Source: CAUTXO01 sp963542625 (lineage in GTDB: Bacteria > Campylobacterota > Campylobacteria > Campylobacterales > SZUA-545). Taken from it: DNA of 49,810 nt. A program made the translations under genes and the position numbers. How positions within the stretch are numbered: the first letter of the stretch is position 1; every line of letters starts with the position of its first letter. Location of the stretch: the NCBI GenBank assembly GCA_963542625.1, contig CAUTXO010000008.1:1-49810 (forward strand). Reading direction: 5' to 3'. Shown piece by piece: positions 33,994 to 42,198 of this stretch. A model generated the notes under the pieces. The model was not told where the DNA came from and did no database searches. It saw only the letters and a program-made list of their open reading frames with translations.

Positions 33994-34495
33994 AAGCCGC
34001 CCTTGCTGCTTCTAAGGCTTCGTCGTAGTTTGGTTCGTCGGCAATTTCAGCCACCATTTGCACGTAGGAGATCTTGCCCTCCCTATCCACGACAAACACC
34101 GCGCGCGCTAGCAAGCCGCTAAGCACGCCAGAGCCAATTAGCACGCCGTAAGCGTTGGCAAATTGCTTGCTGCGAAAATCCGACGCGACGACTAAATTAT
34201 CAATCCCGTCAGTGGAGCAAAAACGCTTTTGCGCAAAAGGCAAATCAACAGAAACAATAGTCGTCTCCACGCCGTCTAGCCCAGCGGCTTTTACGTTGAA
34301 GTTTCTTGTTTCAGTCGCGCAAACAGCGGTATCCAAAGACGGCACGGTAACGATGAGCTGCACCTTGTCCTTTTTGCCGCCAACGCTCACCTCAGCCAAA
34401 TTTTTGTCTATGAGCTTGACTTCTGGGGCTAGCGCGCCGACTTTTGGCTCGTTTCCTAAAAGCTTGACTTCTTCGCCTTTTAATTTTGTCGTCAT
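33986..34495 (-). CDS. tpx: Thiol peroxidase (2-Cys peroxiredoxin)
   Basis: Periplasmic or cytoplasmic peroxidase reducing H2O2 and organic peroxides with thioredoxin. 169 residues from ATG at 34495 (MTTKLKGEEVKLLGNEP). The frame runs on to 34648, but that part crosses the divergent promoter region and is not conserved. The peroxidatic Cys is in SLDTAVCATETR near residue 61 and the resolving Cys in KRFCSTDGIDNL near 95. Expected in an oxygen-sensitive host-associated bacterium. Divergent from the small lipoprotein gene. Confidence 0.94.
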   Translation of the reverse strand: MTTKLKGEEVKLLGNEPKVGALAPEVKLIDKNLAEVSVGGKKDKVQLIVTVPSLDTAVCATETRNFNVKAAGLDGVETTIVSVDLPFAQKRFCSTDGIDNLVVASDFRSKQFANAYGVLIGSGVLSGLLARAVFVVDREGKISYVQMVAEIADEPNYDEALEAARAACD

Positions 34496-34520
34496 AAAAT
34501 GCCTTTTATTAATAGTATGC

Positions 34521-34526
34521 GATAAT
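34521..34526 (+). promoter_or_regulatory. Candidate -10 box before small lipoprotein gene
   Basis: GATAAT 21 bp before the start, with AAAAGG between. One mismatch from consensus. Confidence 0.35.
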
Positions 34527-34546
34527 GGTAACTCAAAAGGTTTTAA

Positions 34547-34924
34547 ATGGCACTTAGGCTTATTCTGCTGGCAAGTTTGCTGATGTTTTCGGCTTGCTCT
34601 TACAAAGATCTTGGTAGCATTTTTAAGGGCAAGGGCGCAGCTAGCCAAAGCGCGAGCGCACCAGTAGCGGCGGCAAAAAGCGCGGACGAGCTGCTACCAA
34701 ACGCAATGCAAACAAGCGGCGTGATAATCAGCCTGCAAGTAGTCTCTGTAAATAAAAGCTTCTTTGGACTTTTAAAACCGCGCTACACCTACAAAGCCGA
34801 AGTCTTTGGCGATAACGGCGTCGTTTATTACATCAACTTTTCATCGCGCGGGGTCTTTTCAAACGGCGACGGCGTGGAATTTACATACAGCGGCAATAAA
34901 TTAATCAAAATAGCTAAGATCTAG
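34547..34924 (+). CDS. Small lipoprotein of unknown function
   Basis: 125 residues. MALRLILLASLLMFSAC is a lipoprotein signal peptide with the lipobox Cys at 17. An Ala/Ser-rich linker follows (residues 30-50), then a beta-rich region (VIISLQVVSVNKSFFGLLKP, VVYYINFSSRGVFSNGD) that looks like a small beta barrel or OB-type fold. I recognise no family. AAAAGG precedes the ATG. It ends AAGATCTAG, the stop codon being part of the abundant word, and word-rich non-coding DNA follows to 35082. Confidence 0.75.
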   Translation: MALRLILLASLLMFSACSYKDLGSIFKGKGAASQSASAPVAAAKSADELLPNAMQTSGVIISLQVVSVNKSFFGLLKPRYTYKAEVFGDNGVVYYINFSSRGVFSNGDGVEFTYSGNKLIKIAKI

Positions 34925-35082
34925 GGCGCTGGCGGTCAAGATCTGTAGGCTGGATCTATGGGCTAGATCTAGGCTAGATCTAAACGGATCTTTGGCGCGG
35001 GTCTGGGGCTAGACTTGCGTGGATCTTGGCGCTGGGTCTTGTGCGGATCTTAGCCAGCGGTCAAGATCTTGGCGGGCAAGCG

Positions 35083-35820
35083 CTACTTTGTAATGTTTAG
35101 GTCAGCTCTTGGGATCTCAATGCGGTAAAGATATGCCGCGGCGGTTTTTGTCTTGATGGTGTGCTTGTGGATTTCTATCTGCCCTAGCGCGCTTGAGTTG
35201 TCGTCAAAGTAAATGCGCTCTGCTAGATCCTTTGAATACACGGCGTTTTTGTTTAAGAAGCCCTTTAGCCGCGCGCTGTCGAGGCGGTAAAACTTCTCCA
35301 CGCCGTCTAAAAAATTCTTATCCAAATTTTCATCGTCCGCGCCGTAATGATTTGCCGCAAACGCCACCATAAACGGGAGCTCTTCTTTTTGTTTTAGGAA
35401 GCTCACAATCCGCACGCTTTTTGTGGAGAGCTCAAGTAGCGCCGTGCCGACAAGCGCAATAATCATCACGCTGACTAAAACTTCTATAAGCGTGAAGCCG
35501 CCTCTTGCGGATCTTTGGCAGCTGGCGGATCTTACGCGACGTGGCTTGGCGGAGCAAGATCTTAGATCTTGGGTGCTAGGAGATCTTAGCCAAGATCTAA
35601 GATCTAAAGCGCTGGCTTGGCGCTTAGATCTAGGCGCTAGCTTGGGCTTAGATCTTGACGCTTGGGTGCTGATAGATCTTAGATCTGGGGTGCTGGTGGA
35701 TCTTAGCCAAGATCTTAGCGCGCGTGCTAGCCTAGATCCAAGCGCCGTGCAAGATCCAAGATCCAAAGCGCGCACAGATCCTAGCCAAGATCCGCGCTCC
35801 CGCCACGCGTTATTTTTCAT
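35083..35820 (-). CDS. Minor pseudopilin with a repeat-expanded leader peptide
   Basis: Type II secretion / transformation pseudopilin. The class III signal is GGFTLIEVLVSVMIIALVG: cleavage after Gly, Phe at +1, Glu at +5 and a hydrophobic helix. The mature part is about 137 residues, GspI/J-like in size. The leader is abnormal: roughly 108 residues, where 6-25 are normal, made of Arg/Ser/Leu text (LDLRSWLRS, TPDLRS, TQDLRS) coded by tandem AGATCT words. The ATG at 35820 overlaps the gspE stop, and no ATG, GTG or TTG in frame lies near the cleavage site, so the expansion seems to have occurred between the original start and the processing site. Confidence 0.85.
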   Translation of the reverse strand: MKNNAWRERGSWLGSVRALDLGSCTALGSRLARALRSWLRSTSTPDLRSISTQASRSKPKLAPRSKRQASALDLRSWLRSPSTQDLRSCSAKPRRVRSASCQRSARGGFTLIEVLVSVMIIALVGTALLELSTKSVRIVSFLKQKEELPFMVAFAANHYGADDENLDKNFLDGVEKFYRLDSARLKGFLNKNAVYSKDLAERIYFDDNSSALGQIEIHKHTIKTKTAAAYLYRIEIPRADLNITK

Positions 35821-37339
35821 TTATGCCAACTCTTATCGCTTCATCCATTGACGTTAGCCCCTGCTCCACAAAGCCTTTAAGCTGGAAACTTAGCGTTTGC
35901 ATACCGCGCGCGATGGCGTGCGCCCTGATTTGGTGGTCGTCAATCTCACCTTTTAGCATTTCTATCGTTTCGTCGTCTAGGATAAACAGCTCGCCAATTG
36001 CCTTTCTGCCGCTGTAGCCCGAATAATTGCACGCGGGGCAACCAACCGCCTTGTAAATGGTGGCGGCGGGGTCTAGCCCGTATTCCGTGGCAAGTATGCG
36101 TGCCTTTTCATCAGGCGCTTTGCAATGCGGGCAAAGCTGGCGTACAAGGCGCTGGGCTAGGACGCCTAAAATGGACGATGAAATAAGGAATTTTTCTATT
36201 TTCATATCGACAAGCCGCGTGATGGCGCTTGTGGCGTTGTTTGTGTGAAGCGTGGAAAACACAAGGTGGCCCGTTAGCGCGGATTGAATGGCAATGCTTG
36301 CGGTTTCTTCGTCGCGGATCTCGCCTATCATTATGACGTCTGGATCTTGGCGCAAAATGGAGCGAAGCCCCGCCGCAAAACTAAGCCCGACCTTAGAATT
36401 AACCTGCACTTGAGAGATGTTATCCGCCTTGTATTCGACCGGATCTTCAACCGTGATGATGTTTTTATCCGGGCGCGCGACGCTTTGCAAAAAGGCGTGA
36501 AGGGTGGTGGATTTACCGCTGCCTGTGGGCCCCGTTACCAAAATAATGCCGTGCGGGTGTTTTAGTAGCGCCTCGAAATTTTCTACCAAAAAGCTGCTAA
36601 AGCCAAGCTCGGCTAGGTGCGGAATGTCTTGCGACTCCATCAAGATCCGCATCACCACGCGCTCGCCGTAATATGTTGGAAGCACGCTCACGCGCACGTC
36701 TAGGATCTTACCCGCGATTTTTACTTGCGTTCTGCCGTCTTGCGTAATGCGCTTTTCTGAAATGTCTAGGTTTGAGATGACCTTAATGCGCGATATGACG
36801 AAGTTCATTACCTTGATGTCTAGGTCGATGTATTTCACAAGCGCGCCGTCAATTCTAAAGCGCACTTCGCCGCGCAACTCGTGCACTTCTACGTGAATGT
36901 CGCTTGCCTTGCGCTTGATGGCTTGGTAAAAAAGCGAATTGACAAACTTTATGATAGGCGCGGATTCTTCGGAATTCAAAAGATCCGCCTTGTTGCGCAA
37001 GAACTCCATTAAGGAAAAATCCGTTTCTTCTTGCGTGATTTCTTCCATTTTTTCTTGCTGTTTTAGGCTGCCAAGCTCGGTGTCCGTCTTTTTCTCAAGG
37101 TATTTTGTGTAGAGCTTTTCAAAGCTTTCGTCGTCTAAAAATACGGGCTCTAGCCGTCCAGAGGGCTGCTTGGAGATAAAACTAAGCGCGTCGCTTAGGT
37201 GGCGCTCGTTTATGCAAAGGCGCACTTCCCCGTCTATTTGCGCTAGCACCACGTAATATTTAAGCGCAAGGTTGATGTCAAAATCCGCCAGCTCCACAGG
37301 CTCTAGGTTTTGGTCGCTAAGAATTTCTACGTTTAGCAC
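35810..37339 (-). CDS. Type II secretion / transformation ATPase (GspE/CtsE-like)
   Basis: Cytoplasmic hexameric ATPase powering pseudopilus assembly. 509 residues: N-terminal GspE-type domain (about 1-150), Walker A GPTGSGKSTTLHAF near 270, Asp box, Walker B DPDVIMIGEIRDEETA near 330, and the zinc-binding tetracysteine CPHC...CPAC at about 403-432. GTG start at 37339 overlaps the secretin stop by one base with AAGGA upstream. In C. jejuni the equivalent CtsE is needed for natural transformation; whether this organism's system is for DNA uptake or protein secretion is inference. Confidence 0.93.
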   Translation of the reverse strand: MLNVEILSDQNLEPVELADFDINLALKYYVVLAQIDGEVRLCINERHLSDALSFISKQPSGRLEPVFLDDESFEKLYTKYLEKKTDTELGSLKQQEKMEEITQEETDFSLMEFLRNKADLLNSEESAPIIKFVNSLFYQAIKRKASDIHVEVHELRGEVRFRIDGALVKYIDLDIKVMNFVISRIKVISNLDISEKRITQDGRTQVKIAGKILDVRVSVLPTYYGERVVMRILMESQDIPHLAELGFSSFLVENFEALLKHPHGIILVTGPTGSGKSTTLHAFLQSVARPDKNIITVEDPVEYKADNISQVQVNSKVGLSFAAGLRSILRQDPDVIMIGEIRDEETASIAIQSALTGHLVFSTLHTNNATSAITRLVDMKIEKFLISSSILGVLAQRLVRQLCPHCKAPDEKARILATEYGLDPAATIYKAVGCPACNYSGYSGRKAIGELFILDDETIEMLKGEIDDHQIRAHAIARGMQTLSFQLKGFVEQGLTSMDEAIRVGINEK

Positions 37340-39111
37340 TATTGTCCTTCAAAGATCTGCTGCAAAACTTTGGATTTTAGTTCTTCTTTTTCTAGCAGGC
37401 GCTTGCGGAGATCTAGCAAGTCCTGCTCTTTTGAGATGATGTATGGCGTAACGATGACAAGCAGGTTTTGTTTTAGCTTGCTGTTGCTACCAAACCTAAA
37501 AAACCGCCCTAGAAACGGAATGTCGCTTAAATACGGAATGCCCTCTTTTGCCTGGCTCTCATCTTCTCGCACAAGCCCGCCTAGGATAACCGGCTCGCCA
37601 TTTTTAACGATGGCGTTTGTTTTTACCTTGCTTTTGGTGGTGATTGGCTGCCCGTCCGTGCCCGTGCCCGCAACGTTTTCAAGCTGCGCGGAGACTTCTA
37701 GCGCCACAAGATCCCGCGATGAAATGCGCGGTTTAACCGTAAGCGTGAGCCCGACGTCTTGGCGCGAGTAAGAATTGACCGTCCCGCCCGTTGTTTGCGT
37801 GTTTGACGCCGTTTGGAAAGAGATTGTTTTACCCACGTAAATATCCGATTGCTTGTTATTAACGCAAATGATAGACGGCTCGCTTAGGGTTTGCGCCACG
37901 CCCTTGCTGGATAAAAATTGCAAGCCCACATCAAGCGCAAAGGCTGTTTCGTGGCCGTTGTTTAGCGCCTTTAGGAGCATTTGATCCGAGCGCGCCGTGC
38001 CCTTTTTTGCAAGGCTTAGCCCAATGCCGTAGATCCCAGCGCCTGCATCCCCGCCTGCGATACTCACGCCGTAATCCACGCCCATTTTCAAGGCATCGTC
38101 ATTATTTAGCTCAACGATGGTCGCCTTAACATACACCTGCTGGCGCGGGACGTCAAGATCTTTAACAAGCTCTTTTATTTTTTTCACATCGTCAAGCATA
38201 GCAATGACAATAAGCGCGTTCATTTCTTCATCGCTTGAGACAATCGGCTTTATCTTTGCGTTTGCCAGCGCCTTTGCCATTAGATCTGATACCGTCTTAG
38301 CCACCCCCGCTGCGTCTGTGTGAATAAGCCGCACAATCTCCGCCTGCGGCGTGCCAAGATCTTCTTTGACGTCAAGCTCACGCGCAATGCGCCGCACAAA
38401 GGCAATCTGCGCCTGCGTCCCAACGACGATGAGCGAGTTTGAGCCGCTGTTTTTTAAAATCGTGTATTGATTTGTTAAAACCGCTTGATTATCTTTGGCT
38501 TTGACTATGCCTAGCACCTGCGCATAAACGCCTTCTATGTTTGCGTTTTTTATCTCTATAAACGCGACGTCTTTTTTCGTATCGCGCGATAGGATCTCAA
38601 TGGCTTCCACCGCCGTTTGAATGTTTTGCGGGTATTCGGTTAAAAGGAGCGTATTAGTTTCGCGCATAGTGGCAACGCGCGCTGATGGCGAGAGCAAGTG
38701 GCGGATCTTTTGAATGACGATCTCTATGTTTTGATCTTCTAGCTTTATAGCTTTTGTTACCATCAACTTTTGCCCGCTTAGGGATTTAACAATCGGCAAA
38801 TTCTCCCGCGCCGCAACGCTTGCACGCACCACCTTTAAAAAACTCCCGCTTTGCACCAGCGTATAGCCCCTAGCTTCTAAAACGGTTAAGAGCACGTCGT
38901 CTAGCTCGTCTTTGTAAATAGGCGCTGTGCCTAGAAAGTCTATGTTGCCGTTTATCTTTTCCGTTAAAAGTATGTTTTTGTTGTAAATCTTAGAAACGAC
39001 CTTCAAAAACTCTTCAATCGTAACGTTTGTAAGGTTTAACTCCACCTTTTCGCGCGCAAAAGCCACGCTTGCTGCCAAAGCCAAAACAAGTAAAATTCTA
39101 ATATAGCTCAT
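37339..39111 (-). CDS. Secretin (GspD/CtsD-like)
   Basis: Outer-membrane ring of a type II secretion or transformation machine. Signal peptide MSYIRILLVLALAASVAFA, N0-N3 domains (about 20-330; VEIVRLIHTDAAGVAKTVSD is an N-domain strand) and a C-terminal secretin domain (about 370-570) with VGLTLTVKPRIS and the VILGGLVREDESQ...GIPYLSDIPFLGRFF signature. ATG at 39111 is chosen over a TTG at 39117; both overlap the GspC-like gene end. 590 residues is typical. Confidence 0.93.
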   Translation of the reverse strand: MSYIRILLVLALAASVAFAREKVELNLTNVTIEEFLKVVSKIYNKNILLTEKINGNIDFLGTAPIYKDELDDVLLTVLEARGYTLVQSGSFLKVVRASVAARENLPIVKSLSGQKLMVTKAIKLEDQNIEIVIQKIRHLLSPSARVATMRETNTLLLTEYPQNIQTAVEAIEILSRDTKKDVAFIEIKNANIEGVYAQVLGIVKAKDNQAVLTNQYTILKNSGSNSLIVVGTQAQIAFVRRIARELDVKEDLGTPQAEIVRLIHTDAAGVAKTVSDLMAKALANAKIKPIVSSDEEMNALIVIAMLDDVKKIKELVKDLDVPRQQVYVKATIVELNNDDALKMGVDYGVSIAGGDAGAGIYGIGLSLAKKGTARSDQMLLKALNNGHETAFALDVGLQFLSSKGVAQTLSEPSIICVNNKQSDIYVGKTISFQTASNTQTTGGTVNSYSRQDVGLTLTVKPRISSRDLVALEVSAQLENVAGTGTDGQPITTKSKVKTNAIVKNGEPVILGGLVREDESQAKEGIPYLSDIPFLGRFFRFGSNSKLKQNLLVIVTPYIISKEQDLLDLRKRLLEKEELKSKVLQQIFEGQ

Positions 39112-39907
39112 ATTCAAGATCTCTCTCTAGCCCATCTCTAATCACGGTCAATTTAAAAGTTCTTATTGTATCAACCTGCCTATAAACCATAAACGCATCG
39201 CCTATGCTTTTTAGCTCGACTTCGTTTGCCTTTACTATCCTATCGCCCTTTTGCAAGCCAAGCTCAGAAAACACAGACCCCGCCTTAACCGCTAGCACGT
39301 CAAAGCCCCTAATGTCATTGCCCTCATAATGCGGCTCAATGCTGATGTTATCCCAGATGAGATTTAAATTTTTCTTATACATAGAGATCTCATCTTTTGA
39401 AACGCGGGATTTTGTCTGCACCGCCTGCTGCGTGTGGTTTAGGGCTTGAATGTTTATCTTGCTTTCGTCATCTTTCATAGTAAGCAAAAATTCCTTGCCG
39501 TCTTTTTTAAACACGCATTTCTTAGGCAAAACCCTATCCAAAACATAGCCTGAATATTCTTCTCCACGCCCTAGAATAAAGGGTTTGCCAGAAGAATCGT
39601 GTAATAAAATAAACCCACCGCCCGCGCTTTCAGCCCAAACCGCCTTAAGCGTTAAGCCATCAAGCGTAAATTGCGCGGCTTTTTGCCCAGATCTCGGCTT
39701 TTGCACGGGCTCTTGCTTTAGGCTAAGCGCGTATGACGGGCTAAATGAAAAATAAAGCGGCGGCTTAGATCTAGGTGCGGGCAGCACAGGATGCGTCGGC
39801 AAAAAAAGGCTAGCGATGACGCTAAGCGCCTTTAGCACCGTTAGCAAAATACCAAATTTTAAAAGCGCGCGCCTATGCAAAAGCAAAAAATCAAAAACTT
39901 TGTTCAT
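39098..39907 (-). CDS. GspC-like inner-membrane PDZ protein
   Basis: 269 residues: one TM helix (about 16-36), a proline-rich stretch, a small beta domain (FTLDGLTLKAVWAES, FILGRGEEYSGYVLDRV) like the HR domain of GspC, and a C-terminal PDZ (about 185-269; VKAGSVFSELGLQKGDRIVKANEV). GspC links the inner-membrane platform to the secretin, and it is directly upstream of the secretin gene, as in gsp operons. Ends overlap by 14-17 nt with both neighbours. Confidence 0.82.
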   Translation of the reverse strand: MNKVFDFLLLHRRALLKFGILLTVLKALSVIASLFLPTHPVLPAPRSKPPLYFSFSPSYALSLKQEPVQKPRSGQKAAQFTLDGLTLKAVWAESAGGGFILLHDSSGKPFILGRGEEYSGYVLDRVLPKKCVFKKDGKEFLLTMKDDESKINIQALNHTQQAVQTKSRVSKDEISMYKKNLNLIWDNISIEPHYEGNDIRGFDVLAVKAGSVFSELGLQKGDRIVKANEVELKSIGDAFMVYRQVDTIRTFKLTVIRDGLERDLEYELY

Positions 39908-40424
39908 ACAAATACCCGTCTTTGGTTTTTTTAAACATTTGCAAGTTCGCGCCTTGTTTTAGCAAAAAGCCAGCATTTGGCGTGAGCGTGGCGCTAATTT
40001 TGCCCGCTACAAGATCTGCGCTGCCGCTAAGGCTACCAAAATCCCCGCGCGCGCTTATAAAAACAATATGCGGCAAAAAAATATAATGGCTAAGGCGCAC
40101 GCTAGAAATATCTGCGGCAAAAAAATCCTTAAAATCCTCGTTTATTTTTAGCTCGCTAAGAAACAAGGCGTTGTAAAGCACGCCTGTAAAAAGCCGCGCG
40201 CTTTCTATTTTGCCAAAGGGCAAACCATCGTAATAAGGCGTGATGTTTTTAAGCGTAAAAACTAGCCCAAGATCCGCCGCGCCTTCTTGCGCTAGCAAGA
40301 TCTTGCTCTTTAAAAGCTCCCTTTGGATCTGGTAAAAAATCTGCGTTTTGGGCGTGAAAAAAATCACCGCGTAAATAACCGCAAGGGCGTAAGAAAGGAT
40401 CTTAAGCGCGCGCAGGACTTTCAA
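39891..40424 (-). CDS. GspN-like type II secretion protein
   Basis: 177 residues with one N-terminal TM helix (about 8-26) and a predicted periplasmic beta-rich domain (SGSADLVAGKISATLTPNAG). Weak sequence signal. The GspN assignment rests on topology and on the place between GspM-like and GspC-like genes, overlapping both (4 and 17 nt). Cytoplasmic tail short. It could also be a lineage-specific subunit. Confidence 0.55.
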   Translation of the reverse strand: MKVLRALKILSYALAVIYAVIFFTPKTQIFYQIQRELLKSKILLAQEGAADLGLVFTLKNITPYYDGLPFGKIESARLFTGVLYNALFLSELKINEDFKDFFAADISSVRLSHYIFLPHIVFISARGDFGSLSGSADLVAGKISATLTPNAGFLLKQGANLQMFKKTKDGYLYEQSF

Positions 40425-40804
40425 AATTCCACCTCAAGGGAAAAATCCGCTTTTTGTTTGTCGCTTTTTTGTATCGCAAAGGCTCTCACGCGGTAATTTT
40501 TGCTAAAAAGCTCTTTGGAGAGTGAATTTAGCTCGTTTTCGTCAAGATTTTTTGCGCTAGCTTTGAAAATATTCTTAGCGCTTGAAATTTTGACGTCATT
40601 ATCCCTAAACGTCTCCGCCGCCAAAAACGCGTTTAGCCCCGCCTTTGACACGCTTTGCCACTTTGCGCGCAACTCATACGCGCCTTGCAAGGCGGCTTGT
40701 TTTTGCAAGATCTCTCTTGCTAGCGCGTCGTTTGCGCTAAATAAATACTCGCCAAGCAAAAAGGCAAACAAGGCAAACGCAGCAAGTGCATAAACGTATT
40801 TCAT
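40421..40804 (-). CDS. GspM/PilO-like bitopic membrane protein
   Basis: 127 residues: TM helix MKYVYALAAFALFAFLLGEY, a coiled-coil-like helix (about 28-60) and a small alpha/beta domain ending ADFSLEVEF. This is the architecture of GspM/PilO ferredoxin-like subunits. Its ATG follows an AGATCT word that also carries the upstream gene's stop (4-nt overlap). Assignment by architecture and context. Confidence 0.55.
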   Translation of the reverse strand: MKYVYALAAFALFAFLLGEYLFSANDALAREILQKQAALQGAYELRAKWQSVSKAGLNAFLAAETFRDNDVKISSAKNIFKASAKNLDENELNSLSKELFSKNYRVRAFAIQKSDKQKADFSLEVEF

Positions 40805-41766
40805 AGATCTTGCTCGATGTTAATTTCGCCCGCAGCGCTTGTTATCTTTGCGCCCTTAAAATGCGCCCTAAGCGCGCCGTAAGCCTTTTGCACGTCCGCG
40901 CTCACATAAACGGCTCTGAATTTATTTTGCCTTAGCTCGATTAAAGAAAAGTAGTTCGCTTCATCGGTTTTAAAGCTCGCCACCAAGCCAAGAAACGCCC
41001 GGATCTTAGCCTGATTTTTATCAAACGCCGCGTAACGCCTTTGCATAGCTTCTAGCTCAAAGCTCGTTTTTGCAAGCGGGTATTTTGCCGCTAGCGCTTC
41101 TTCTTGGCGCCTAAGATCTTCAAGCCCTGAGTAGAGGTAAAGATCTAGTGCCAAAAATGCCACCGCCCAAACCGCCGCTATGGCAAGCGCGCCCGTGTGC
41201 CCCGCTCCCGCCGCGCCCTTTTGCGAGCGCATTTTTATTTTGATTTTATTTGATGAAAGGCTGATGTTTAGATCTTTTAAATTCACCATCTGGCTAAAAA
41301 ACCAAGCCGGCGCAATTAGCACTAAATCGTCTCGCTTCGTCAGCGCAAAGTTTGAGCCCACGCGCACGGCTAGCTCTGATTTAATCTCCGTTTGCGCAAA
41401 ATACACGTTGCCTAAAAATTCCGGCCGCAAGCCTTGAGCTTCTAGGCTTTTTGCAATTTGCGCCGCGTCGTAGGCAAAAAAGTAGAAATCGTCGCCGTCT
41501 TTTATGGCTTTGTAGTCAAAATTCCCCGCCGGCAATTGTGAAAAAAACACCGATTGGCTGAATTTTTTTGCCGCGCGCGCGGTTTTTACGCCAAGGCGCT
41601 CCTTTTTGCACCAATAAAATCCCGGCGATAAAATCACGTCCTTTTTTTCGCTCACAGCGTGCAAGTTTGTATCCGTATGCACGAAGATCACGCCGCGCTT
41701 AGATCTTGCGCGCGCAAACTTGCTAAAAATGGAGTTTAATTTGTCTATCGCAGTGCCAAAAAACAA
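40801..41766 (-). CDS. GspL-like / CtsX-like assembly platform protein
   Basis: 321 residues: a cytoplasmic actin-like region (1-180), one TM helix (about 192-212; TGALAIAAVWAVAFLALDLY), a coiled coil (DLRRQEEALAAKYP) and a small periplasmic domain. This fits GspL, the partner of GspE and GspM, and CtsX of C. jejuni may be equivalent. TTG start at 41766 with AAAGG 6 nt upstream. First gene of the seven-gene operon running to the pseudopilin. No GspF homologue is seen in this operon. Confidence 0.62.
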   Translation of the reverse strand: MFFGTAIDKLNSIFSKFARARSKRGVIFVHTDTNLHAVSEKKDVILSPGFYWCKKERLGVKTARAAKKFSQSVFFSQLPAGNFDYKAIKDGDDFYFFAYDAAQIAKSLEAQGLRPEFLGNVYFAQTEIKSELAVRVGSNFALTKRDDLVLIAPAWFFSQMVNLKDLNISLSSNKIKIKMRSQKGAAGAGHTGALAIAAVWAVAFLALDLYLYSGLEDLRRQEEALAAKYPLAKTSFELEAMQRRYAAFDKNQAKIRAFLGLVASFKTDEANYFSLIELRQNKFRAVYVSADVQKAYGALRAHFKGAKITSAAGEINIEQDL

Positions 41767-41825
41767 GCTTTGCCTTTAAAATTTATGCGTGATAATAGCA
41801 TTTATTAACTACCGCCAGGCGCTGG

Positions 41826-42146
41826 CTAGTGAATGCAATCTGAATACGTGAAAAAATTTTCAAAAACACACGACGAAACGACGACGTTTGAAACCCACTT
41901 TCTCCTAATGGCGGGCGCGTATTTTTCGCTGTAATGCAAATAAATAAACACGTCAAAGCCCCGCACGCGCGCTTTTACGCGGATCTTACAGGTGGTCTCG
42001 CAATCTCCTTTGGCGTCTATCGTGCCGCTAATGCTAACGCGCTTGCCGGCAAAAGATCCAGCGCTTGCATTTGGCGCAAAAACGTCCCCTAGATCTAGCG
42101 CCAAGCCTAGTGAAACAAAAGCAAAAAGCACGAGTATCTTTCTCAC
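41826..42146 (-). CDS. Small exported protein of unknown function
   Basis: 106 residues with a signal peptide (MRKILVLFAFVSLGLALD) and a beta-rich body with four Cys (DCETTCKI, SSCVFENF, SDCIH) that could form disulfides. VSISGTIDAKGDCETTCKI resembles an OB-fold strand pair. I do not recognise a family. GTG start at 42146 with only a weak ribosome site. It lies 59 bp upstream of the secretion operon on the same strand. Confidence 0.6.
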   Translation of the reverse strand: MRKILVLFAFVSLGLALDLGDVFAPNASAGSFAGKRVSISGTIDAKGDCETTCKIRVKARVRGFDVFIYLHYSEKYAPAIRRKWVSNVVVSSCVFENFFTYSDCIH

Positions 42147-42198
42147 GCGGCAATCTTAATAAAACTCGCATTAATCCGATACAAGGCAAAGGCAAAAA

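Noticed and set aside
35423..35851. 142-codon plus-strand frame opposite the pseudopilin
   Set aside because: Made by palindromic AGATCT words; the minus-strand gene has a clear prepilin motif and operon position.
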